From contig QEOQ01000206.1 in the NCBI GenBank assembly GCA_010279815.1, positions 880,185 to 944,184 on the forward strand: a DNA stretch of 64,000 nt, in the 5' to 3' direction. The translations under genes and the position numbers were made by a program. Within the stretch, counting starts at the first letter, position 1; each line of letters starts with the position of its first letter. The notes below the pieces were generated by a model. The model was not told the origin of the DNA. It did not search any database and was given only the letters and a program-made list of their open reading frames with translations. Of this stretch, positions 54,201-64,000 are shown piece after piece. The DNA comes from Brachionus plicatilis (lineage: Eukaryota > Rotifera > Eurotatoria > Ploima > Brachionidae).

Positions 54201-57200
54201 AAATTTAGTGCAGCAGTTCTCTGTCATTTGTCGGAACAGCTCCTCAAAAAATTAATTCAGTTTGTTAAGGGTTGGCAATCGATTTTGTTATCGCCCAAAT
54301 TTGTTAATTAATAACTTTTTTTAAAATTTATTTTTCTATTGCATTTTTTCATCTAGTTTTGATTTTAAATTTTTTTTTCTTAACTAAATATTCAAAATTT
54401 TAGCTAATTATAATATCAATTGAAAAAAATTTGTAAAAAAAAAAACGGGGAAGATAATGAAAACTCAAGTAGTTGATTAATTAAGTTTCTTAAAATAGAT
54501 TGATCTAATAGATTATTCTTTTAAAAAAATAAATGATTTTTCGAGTTTTCATACTCTTTCATTCATTGAAAATAAGCTCTCCAAATAATCAACTGACAAT
54601 TTTTATTAACTAATGTTTAATTCAAAATTAATTAAAAATTTTTTTTCAACAAAATTATTTTTTATTCTTGCATTGTTTATCAGAAAATTTAAAATTGGAT
54701 AAGAAAACTATTGCTGTCTTTAGATTGATTTAATTAGTAATTTAACAATAAAAGTAAGTAAAAGTGATATCAAAGAAAATAAATAATTGATAATCGAATT
54801 TGGAACTAAAATCTATGAATAAAAATATTTAATGATCGAATATAGAGTCAATAAAATGAAGAAGCCCTAAGATTGATGAATTTGATTATTAAAAGTTGAT
54901 ACACAAGTTTTTTATATCTAAATTTTTGACTCATCAGCGTGAGTCATCATCAAATAAAATTTAAAGAAAAGTATTTCCGAATTTTAAAATTTTTTTGTGC
55001 AAATCTACTCTATTTTTTAACAGAATTTAATCAAAGGCTAAAAAATTTTACTAGACAGTCGGGTAAATAAGTACCTGGAACTCGCGAAATTGCAGATTTA
55101 TTCATATTAAAACAAAACACAGGAATTTCATATTACCTCCTGTTTCCTACTGACTTAATCTAAGCAAAATTGAAATCACACTTAGCTTCCAAAATGAAAC
55201 ATTCTTGTTTTTCATTTAGTTGCTAGAACCTTAGAGAGTCTCATAGTCTTAAGTCATTCAACAACATAAAACAGTATCAACAAAATAAAGAAATCTCTTT
55301 TAAATTTTAATAAGGTTACGTATTTAGGAATTTTATAAAGTTTAATTTTTTATGTGAACTTTTTAAAAATTTATAATTTAACAAAAAAGACATGCATAAT
55401 TAAAATTCAAAGGATTAAAGACCGTCTTTAAAAAACATTAAACTAAAAAAAGTAAAATATTTTACATTTGTTCCTAATTTTGACTCAAATCTAATGATAT
55501 AACTGGCTTTTAAATTTTGTAAGAAAACAAAACCTATTAATTGATTAAAAAATAATTACAGAAATATTCTTGAAATTTAAATGCTTAAATAATTTTTTAA
55601 TTAAAAAAATTCATTGAAAATTTTTTTTTTGTATTATGTAAATTAACAATGAAATAGAAAAATTTTAGTTCTTCAAAAAAAAAAAGACTTGTATTTTATT
55701 TTAAATATAACATTAAGCTATTCGTTCTAGTCGAAATTCTCATCTATATTAAAATCACCTATTTTAAGTAATTTTTTTTTTATTTGATCGACCTTGTTTG
55801 GCAGATGATTCAATTTTAAAGATTTTTTATGCAAAAATGTTGAAGTTTAATTACTTTAAGGCAGTTGAAGTTATTTTAATTTAAAAAAGCAAATATTTAT
55901 ATTCGTTTGAATAAATTTTTGCTAGTACTAGTTGGTTAATATTTACCATAAAAAGCAAAAACTAAGTTAAAATTTTTCAAAAGAACTTGTTTTGAAAACT
56001 GACCAAGATGGTTCAAATAGAGACCATGCACCTCTATTTTTCATACAAACTTTTACACTTGAAAATTTTCGAACTCCTACTGATGAAGCAGTTGAAGAAA
56101 TATACCGGTTAAATCTCTCAAATGAATTCAAATTAAAATTCAAAGTTCAAGTATCAAAGAATATTTTTTTTTAATTTTTACTTTAATTAATTTTTCAAAG
56201 TCAAACAAAATATTTCAAGTAACAATTGCAAAAAATTGGTCAAACATAGGAAATTGTTCAGCTAGCTATAAAATTCGGCTAAATGGACTTTATTCCCAAA
56301 ATGGGCATGAATTTTGCGCTATGTCAAGTCAGCCATATCGTATCGATATTGGATCATATTTGAGAAGTGAGGAATGCGAACCGAATGTATCATATAAACA
56401 CATTATCCAGCCATTAAGACCGCATGAATATCAAATTGAAAAAGTAAAGCCATCTATGGGAATAATTAAACCAATTTATCAGCTAATTCTATCCTACAAT
56501 TTTCACCAAGTAAATTTTTATTGCATTTAAAAAGAAAATTATTTCATAATCGACTAATGAGCTTAAAAAGTCCAAATCAGGAGAAGTAGGCTGTGAGGTA
56601 CCTTTCTTGAGTAATTTTCTTTATGAAAACGAATTTCAATCTATTTTCTGGATGATGTATGAATCAAATTCTAAAAAAATGGTGCTAAGCGGAGATGCTT
56701 TTCCAATTATATACAAAGTAATAAAAATCATTTTCTATTTTAATAAAATTTTAAAATATCATATTTGCTTATCAGTATAACAAAACAATTGACAAAGGCG
56801 ATTACATTATCCGCCTGTTTGTGCGTCATGAAAAAATAGAATCACTAGAGAAACTAAAAGAAACCAGCCTTTATTTGCGTCACTCAATTTCTACTGTGAG
56901 TCAGGATGTTTATTCATCTCAAGTAAATGTAATGCGTGGTAGCGGCAAAAAAGCGAGCCTGGAAAAAATCCAAAAAAATAACTCAAAAAGCTATTTTTTG
57001 CAGCCAATTTCGGATGATAAACTTCCGAAAGGCGCCACAAATGGACAATTTTTAAGTGGTGAAATCTCTTTTTTTAAAGACTCAGCAGCTAGCAAAGTTG
57101 ATAATTATAAAATTCTATATCAAATAAATAATCATGGTAAAAAAGTTGAAAAACATGGGAGCAAAAAAACTGATTCGAATGAACACAAGTCTAAAAGTGA

Positions 57201-58048
57201 TGAAGAGAAGCTTAAAGAGACTTTGAGAGATACTCAAGTTTCTTATGTACAAAAAATAGACTCACTATTCGAAACTGTTAGGAACGAATATCCAGACCAT
57301 GTTCCAGTTTATTTGAATAGAATTCAATTTTTGGAAAAAAAAAATCTAACTTTAAAGAAGGATGAAAGTGAAAAAATATTACAAAATCTAAATGAGATAA
57401 TTAATTTGACAAAAACTGCTCTTGATAAGATAAATCAAGATGCTATCCTAAAATTTTTAGGCCAAAAACACCATGAATCCGATGAGGAAAAAAAGTAAAA
57501 AAAGATTTCTTAAAACGTAATATTAACTTTTTTATAAAATAAGAGAGTTCGATCACCAAAAGAGTTGGGTTATTGAACTTCTAGCTTGTCAAGGTGCAGC
57601 ATTGATAGAAAAGCAATTGATTGAAATACATGGAAACAATGATTCTGAGGAAATTAGGAAAATTGAAATAACAGATGAGATACAATTGGTTTATAAATGT
57701 ATTCAAAAATTTATTGATATTAATGATGACAAAGTAAAATCAAAAAAAAAATTTGAATGAAAAATTTGTTAAATTTTATTTATTTAGGTTTCAAAATTTG
57801 TTCTAAAACTTTTCTTGCATTTGAAATTATTCGGAAAAGCATTGAAAGTTTTATTCAAGCAATTAGAGGAAAAACCAGGAACAAAAACAATCGATCAGTC
57901 AATTTTAAATGTAATTTTTCTTTTAAAAAAAATTGTTTAATCATTGTTTTTCTTCTAGGTTTTGCGTGAAATGAGTCTTAGACATGCTTTTAATTATCAT
58001 GAGAGCAACATAGCTATGAAATACCAATCTAAATTCGTCACTCTATAA
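51280..58048 (+). CDS. TPP2: Tripeptidyl-peptidase II (TPP2), giant cytosolic subtilase
   Basis: Cytosolic serine exopeptidase that removes tripeptides from N-termini, trimming proteasome products and neuropeptides. Fifteen exons: 51280-51438, 51500-51628, 51678-52203, 52249-52403, 52459-53022, 53075-53312, 53374-53626, 53680-53795, 55984-56150, 56201-56509, 56571-56717, 56776-57494, 57544-57733, 57788-57910 and 57959-58048. All phases agree, giving 1294 residues (human 1249). The start gives [20 protein letters not shown], as in animals. The subtilisin triad is visible: Asp42 in ILDTGVDPG, His274 in SHGTHVAS and Ser459 in SGTSMASPN. The oxyanion Asn lies in TSAGNNGPG. The long insert between Asp and His, typical of TPP2, is present ([13 protein letters not shown]). 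The C-terminal half carries YNFHQ, SGDAFP, LRHSIS-like and DDKLPKGA landmarks. Intron 8 (53796-55983) is 2.2 kb, far larger than the others. Confidence 0.96.
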
Positions 58049-58060
58049 ACCTTTCAAATT

Positions 58061-58066
58061 AATAAA
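58061..58066 (+). terminator. Likely polyadenylation signal of TPP2
   Basis: AATAAA 13 bp after the TPP2 stop codon, followed by a T-rich stretch. In so A/T-rich a genome the hexamer is common by chance, but position and context fit. Confidence 0.4.
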
Positions 58067-58668
58067 CAATCAAAATTTTACAATTTTATTCTGTCTCTTT
58101 TAATAAATTTTTTATATATCATTAATTAATTAAAAATTTTTGAAAATAAAAAAATTTTAAATTTGCTTGAATTAAAAGAAGATAAATAAAATTTAATCTC
58201 AGAAAGGAATTTTTCAAAGGGTATTTAATTTTATTTTAAAAAATGACGTAGAAAAATGAAATTGCTTTTTAAATAACAAAAAAAAATCAATAAGGGACGG
58301 TTAATTATTTTTTATGAATCATATTTAAAACAAATCTTTTTTGTCTTTCTTTTATTTAATAATGGCCAAAAAAATCTTTGACAAATTGAATTTACAAAAT
58401 TATCAATAAACACAATTATTAGGAATCTAAAAATCAAAAAAAAAATTTTTATGACATTGAAGTTTGATTTTATAAAATTTTTTATTTAATATTTTTCTGG
58501 TTAAAAAAAAACTAAAAAAAAATTTCTTTAATAAAAAAAATTCATTTAAAAAATTATTATTGAACCACTGTTTAATTTTTCGGCCTGATTACATTAATTA
58601 TCGAGTAAAAGTTTCCTTTAAAAAAAAATTGTTCAACTATTTTATTTAAAATTGTTTTTTTAAAAAAC

Positions 58669-59097
58669 TTACAAAGCTTTTGAACAATTTTCCCGATTTA
58701 TGCACTCAGACAATCCATCATAAAGTATAACAGCGAGCTGAATTTCACTGTTATCAACAGCATTGTTGTAAGAGTCTTCCGATCGCTTACCGCTGTTAAA
58801 AATTTTTTTAAAAATTCTAAGTTTTATTTTAAAAGATATTACATTTCCAAAGGATCAATCATGCCACCTCCAAGTTTGTTCTTGGCCAAATAAATTTTAG
58901 TACTTAGCTCATCCAATCTAAGATATGGACTTCTCTTAATCCTTTAAACAAAATAAATTAATTCTTTATTAAGCTATTTTAAAAATAAGAAAATACTTCG
59001 ATTGCTTAACTTCCGAAAGAGAAGCAGCACTTGACAAGCAGCATAAGAAAACAATCAGTGAACAACCGGCTAATACAATTTGGGTGTTGTATTTCAT
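58669..59097 (-). CDS. Putative neuropeptide/peptide-hormone precursor
   Basis: Three exons on the minus strand, 59097-58997, 58941-58843 and 58792-58669, join in phase to 107 residues. Residues 1-25 form a textbook signal peptide (MKYNTQIVLAGCSLIVFLCC then LSSAA). A spacer ends in the basic site KIKR (34-37). Next comes SPYLRLDELSTKIYLAKNKL followed by GGGMIDPLEI (38-67) and then GKR (68-70), the classical amidation plus dibasic cleavage signal, predicting one 30-residue C-terminally amidated peptide. The tail (71-107) starts SEDSYNNAV and has two Cys, in CINRENC. Signal peptide, cleavage peptide and tail fall largely on separate exons. The stop TAA coincides with a GTAAGT donor-like sequence, so a further exon is possible. 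It lies tail to tail with TPP2. I do not recognise the peptide family; it does not look like DH31, CRF, NPF or PDF. Confidence 0.68.
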
Positions 59098-62000
59098 TAT
59101 TGGTCTTTAATAAATCGTTTCGTTTGAATATTTTATTTTCTAGAATAAAATAATTTTTTTTATGATGAATTAAAATCGAATCTCAGCGAACGTCTATTTA
59201 TATGAAAAAGGAATGTGATAAAATTTAATATTGAAATCTAATTAGTTTGATTTAGTGAAATAAAATTTAATATCTGATAAAAAAAACTAAGATATTTTTA
59301 ATCAGTTAAATGGTATTCCATGGAAAATGATTTCAGATCAGAATAAAATTTATATTTATTTCAACACAAATTAGAAATTTAAAAAAAATATCGAAACACG
59401 ATCCATGGCGTATGTCTATTTCGATTGCCAAGTCTTCTAGCTAATTATAAGTGGTTTGTTTTTGTATATAAAAATAATTACCAATTTCTTAATTAACTTT
59501 TAGCGAATATAAATTCGATGGAAACCTACAAAATTGGATTTTCAGGAATGCAAACGCGTCTTTTTTACAACAGAATCCTTAGTCCTGAATTATCAGATAA
59601 GGAATGTAGAAACCGAAACAAGCATAAACCGTACAAATTTCCTTGTCATCATTCTTTAAAACTATAAATTAACAGCCTTCTTAGCATATTGAATCTTTTA
59701 TTTGTTTTTTTCTTATTGAATTTTTTAATTTCAAAAATAATATTAAAAGTAAATTTAAATGGTTTCCTGATTCATTCTCTTTAAATACTATAATTTTCTA
59801 ATTGAAAATAAAATTAATGCAAAATTTGAAGGCGTTTAAATATTCTTGACAGTTTTATTAAATTGTTAGCAAATATTTTATTTAGTTATAATCTCATTCG
59901 TAAATTCGATCAGATAATAATTTAAATTAAATCCTGATAAAAAATTTTATAACTTGCTAAAATAAAAACCATTTATTAAAAAATAAAAAAAAAAAGTCAG
60001 CATTATGAAACAATCTTTAAGCTGAAGCATAAAAATAAACTTTTTTCCTGAAAATTTTAATGAATTTATTAAAAGCTTACTGAAATTGACTGTGGAAATG
60101 TTTAATCTGAAATTTTTAAGTGACTAAAATTTAAGTTCGGGTAAAATTTTTAACAATGAACTTAAATGCACGGATTAAGCATCAATTTCAGTCGAAATAT
60201 TTATCAAAAATTCAAAAGTTCGTATTAAAGTCAACAGACTGAATTTAAAAAAGATTAAAAACCATTTTATTTAAAATAATGATTATTTTCATTTTCTAAG
60301 ATCTATTCAATTTTCTCTTTCTTTTTATAATAAAATTAAATTTAATATTATAATTTTCTTTTTAATTTAATAAATAATAAAGTGAAAATTAAATGCAATC
60401 ATTTTTGGTATAAAACGATATGAATTCATCAGAATTAAATTACTTAATCAAATCAATCGAGATATAAAATCGAATTGATTCATAACTATTTACTCATTTT
60501 TTAAAAAATCTGATTAAAAAAATCGTTTAGATATAAAATTGTCTCCAATAACAATCTAAATGGTTTTGACACAATTTTAGTAAAAGCTAAATATCTATTA
60601 TTTAAAATTTTAAATAATCTATTAGTCATTTGGAAAAATTTCATGAATTTTAAAATTCTTATTCACTTTTAAAGATGTTCATCTATATCGCACCTTTATC
60701 AACAGAAACATTATATTTACCTTTGGGACCAAAACCAGAGGCTTTTTTTTAGAAAAAATTGATTCGATTTCAATTAATTTCGCTGCTAGTCTTTGATTGA
60801 AATTGGCTAATAATATATCTTAATAAAAACAATCAACTTTAAAAAAAAAACGATAAAATCATTTTCTGAAATTATTTTAATCCCAAATTTCGTCTATTAA
60901 TACACATTTAAATGAGAATGTTTATTTTATTTTAATTAAAGCTGTACGAATGAGGGTGGAATTGCCAATCTGTCAAAATAGTTAATAGAAATACAAACTT
61001 TCATTTCATTTCAGAAATATTGCCCACATTTTTATAGTCAATAATCAAATAATTTCATTTTTCAAATAATTCACGATCACAAGTATTTCCTAGATAAATT
61101 CATCTAAACGAACTCTTGATTGCGGAAGTCATTAGAATATTTGTATAGTGATAGTTTTTTTCTAAATTTTTTAAAATATAAATATATCTCTAATTAAACG
61201 AACCATATTTAAATTAATTTTTGAACAAAAACATTTTAGTAAATTAATTTTTATTTTTTTAATTTATTTTCATGATTAATATTTTAACTTTTTAAAAATG
61301 AAAGATTAATGAAAGGAATTTATTTTAAAATTCTTACAAAATTCCAATAAAAATGAATTTGGAAACCTTAATATTTTTTAAAAACGCCCAAACATATTTT
61401 TTCCGATTTTAAATAGTAAAAAACGCTTTCAAGTAAATCAATTAGAATAAAACAATGAAATTTTAGGTAATGAATTTATTCGAATAATTTATATAAGTAC
61501 CTTAAGCATCATCTGTCAATTCAAGACCTGAAAGAAGAATGTTTGTTGATTGATTAAAAAAACGGATTCTAAATGATTTTTATTATCTAAAGTTTAATTA
61601 AACTTTTCTCCAGAATAAAATATTAATATTATTTTACTTCTTTAAAATTAAATTAATTAAAAATATTAATACCTAAATTCGAAAATAAATATTCAAAACT
61701 TAAATTATGATAATAACAAATAAATTGATAACAATTTTAATTTACTCGAAAAATTTTTTAAGAAAATAAAATATAAAATTTTTAACTATCAGATAAAAAT
61801 TTCTGGCTAGACTCAACTTTGATAAGTTAAAATTTAATTTTCAATCTTTCTATACAATAAGAAAATTTAAAATTTTGATTTATTTAATAATCTTGATGAA
61901 ATACTAATTTTTTTTTTAATTTCCAATTCTTTTCAAATGCATTTAATTTTTGCCTATTATTTATTGAGTAAAATTATTAATTTCATTGATTACATTACAT

Positions 62001-63097
62001 CCTGAATAATTTTAGCTAATCGGAAAATTAAAACGTGAATTCCAAAATAAAAATTTCAATTTATAATAAAATGAATTAGAATGAAATGAATAAGTGTTTA
62101 AAAAAATATTTTTAGGTCATTTTATTTAATGTTAACTACAATAATTTTACAGAATTTTTTTAAACTTTGAATAAAAAATAAAGATTTCTTATATTTGATT
62201 TAAAATATTTCACAGATAAATTAGACTATTTTAAATTTTAAAATAAATTTAAAAACATTTTAAAAGGTATCACAGTCTTAACAAAAGATCAAATAAATGC
62301 TTTGGTTTGATTTTGACAAAGGAATTAATTTAGAAAAATTATTTAAATTGAAAAGCTGGTAAAATTTTTCAAACAAAAATTTCAGAATGTGATTTTTCTT
62401 AATATCTGTCTATCATTGATGAGATTATTTATATATTAAACAGAACAAAAGAATTTGAAATGGCTTTAATGACGTCTTAGAAATTAAAATCTTAAAATAT
62501 CTAATTAAATATTTTTTGCTTTAAATCGAAAAAATATCTTTATCAGATTTCGTCCTGTGATACTGAATTTATCTAAAATTTTAAATATCCTTTATTCAAT
62601 AAGTAATTTAATTTACAAACAAGTGATCAATTTTTACTAAAAAATCAAATTTAAAGCCTAAATGGAGCAATTTAGGATTGAAATTTTAATTATCTTTTAT
62701 TGATTTTTGAATCGTGGGACGATTCAGAAGTATGATAAAATTTTTTTTGCTTATCTTTATTTTAGAAAGGTTGAGCAATATAATCAAATTAATTAATTAT
62801 TGTTTTGTAATAATCATTTAGTTTAAAATTATTAAAATAATTGCAAACAATTGCTCAATCTCAATTAATTTCCTCTTATTCAAAACCACTGCTTTTTCAA
62901 TTATTCTCTCTAAAAAATTAAATTTCTCCAGGAACAAAAAATTCATTAAAAAATTGATGTAAAAAACAATACTCATCAAATTCAAATTATAAGAAATCCC
63001 ATTAAGAAATTTAGCATCAAAAATCTTAAAGAAAAATTTAATTTTTTTATTAATTTTTTATTGAAAAATTAAATTCTTAAATAAAAATTAATTGTTG
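59098..63097. other. Intergenic region with one candidate small ORF
   Basis: About 4 kb of highly A/T-rich DNA between the putative peptide precursor and CBS. Apart from the 49-codon ORF at 59518-59667, listed separately, I see no coding exon, RNA gene or clear repeat. Confidence 0.5.
59518..59667 (+). CDS. Candidate small ORF, 49 residues
   Basis: ATG to TAA, starting METYKIGFSGMQTRLFYNRI and ending HKPYKFPCHHSLKL. It begins 14 bp after a TTAACTTTTAG acceptor-like sequence, and its composition is clearly less A/T-rich than the several kilobases around it, so it may be a real small gene or the last exon of one. A second frame through the same acceptor (EYKFDGNLQNWIFRNANA...) is also open for 26 codons, so the correct frame is uncertain. 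No family recognised; no signal peptide in either frame. Confidence 0.35.
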   Translation: METYKIGFSGMQTRLFYNRILSPELSDKECRNRNKHKPYKFPCHHSLKL

Positions 63098-64000
63098 TCA
63101 CAAATGATTATTATTGGTGGTTATAAATTCCAAAAATTGATCTGAGCCAACGATACCAAAAATATCCTCTTTGTATATGTCGACGCCTAGGCAAAAGCAT
63201 ATTAACTAAATAAAAAAAAATTAAGTACGCATAAATCACCTTTTGATTCTTTGAGTATAATGGCATATCCCTCAGAGTCCAAGGAACACTGTAATTTTTT
63301 AAGCTTATCAGTTGAAGCAATTGTGATATATCTATCCAAAGCAGCTTTGGAAACAGCATCATTTGGAGTTATTGCTCCCAGAACTAACTTGCTCATAACA
63401 TTTTTTTTACTGATAACTTTCTTTAAAATCCTTTAAAAAAAAATTATTAAAAACAAATTTTTAAAACTAAATTATATCTACCCATCTTTAAATTGAAGCA
63501 ATATGTCAATAGATTTATTTTTAAAAATTTGAATCGCTTTTGAACAACTAACAGAATCATCTATTAAGTATTCATCAATTTGCTTTAAGTTGCTTTTCAT
63601 TTCAGTTGCTGGCAACGAAGTCCACCAAGGATCATGTTCGGCAACAATTGGTTCCATAAATCCCCTAGTTATCATCCACTCGTCACTCAAATATTTTGTC
63701 CTTTTGTAGAATAAAACAAAATTTTATTTCTCTCTCACTCAATAAATTAATTTTTTACATGTAATTTCTAATTGAGTCCGGCAAGATCACTACTGCATTC
63801 TGGCCTTCTTTAAGGCCAAATTTTTTGATGGCTTCAATGATGCAATATGTTGCTGAACCACTTGAGCCTCCACAGAGGATGCCTTCTCTTTTAATCAATT
63901 GGCGTGACATCAAAAAAGATTCTTTATCAACCGATTTATACCAGTAATCAACATGTTTTCGGTCCAGAACCGTGGGCAAAAAGTCATAGCCTATACCTTC
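63098..64000 (-). CDS. CBS: Cystathionine beta-synthase, C-terminal part (truncated by window edge)
   Basis: PLP enzyme of transsulfuration (homocysteine plus serine to cystathionine; also makes H2S). Four exons are visible: 64000-63759, 63700-63482, 63430-63240 and 63186-63098 (TGA). They encode the last 246 residues; the start lies beyond 64000. The first residues, EGIGYDF(L)PTVLDR, and [12 protein letters not shown] then [20 protein letters not shown] match the end of the CBS catalytic core. They are followed by PWW and a Bateman module: the first CBS motif around [16 protein letters not shown], the second ending in [16 protein letters not shown]. The regulatory module that binds S-adenosylmethionine in vertebrates therefore seems present, though whether it responds here is unknown. 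The catalytic PLP-binding Lys and any heme segment lie outside the window. Confidence 0.95.

Overview
This is a eukaryotic, strongly A/T-rich window. Genes are split by GT-AG introns that are mostly about 45-90 bp, with a few of 1-2 kb. The gene set is animal: a Rap2-type GTPase, CD2BP2, the ER reductase DNAJC10/ERdj5, a Kruppel-like factor, the palmitoyltransferase ZDHHC17/HIP14, a tamalin-type PDZ protein, tripeptidyl-peptidase II and cystathionine beta-synthase. Small introns, A/T richness and divergent but complete orthologues fit a small-genome protostome. A monogonont rotifer such as Brachionus is my best guess; nothing in the window proves it.

Layout. 1-7170 has no gene I can support. 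7171-8082 (+) is a Rap2-like GTPase. 8432-12814 (-) is a modular Cys-rich (EGF/EB-like) single-pass membrane protein, with a clean Tc1/mariner-type MITE in its last intron. 13099-14262 (-) is CD2BP2. 14.3-21.0 kb is repeat-rich intergenic DNA holding a foldback element, two decayed LINE reverse-transcriptase fragments and a possible orphan exon. 21053-25069 (+) is DNAJC10 in 13 exons. 25771-31960 (+) is a Kruppel-like factor whose two long introns hold a tandem array, transposon remnants and an assembly gap. 32.0-38.9 kb is a nest of palindromic elements, two of them with exact 9-bp target-site duplications. 38977-41815 (+) is ZDHHC17. 44622-45494 (+) is a small orphan gene. 45735-47582 (-) is an intronless tamalin-like PDZ gene. 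51280-58048 (+) is TPP2 in 15 exons. 58669-59097 (-) is a small secreted precursor that looks like a neuropeptide prohormone. 59518-59667 (+) is a small ORF. 63098-64000 (-) is the 3' part of CBS, which runs off the window.

The genes do not form a pathway; this is ordinary animal gene order with unrelated neighbours. The parts most worth following up are the putative amidated-peptide precursor at 58.7-59.1 kb and the cluster of foldback and 9-bp-TSD elements at 35.0-37.7 kb, including a 730-bp element with mirrored ACATACA/TGTATGT arrays around a small ORF. Exon coordinates were read by eye from splice consensus, reading-frame continuity and family similarity, so single boundaries may be off.
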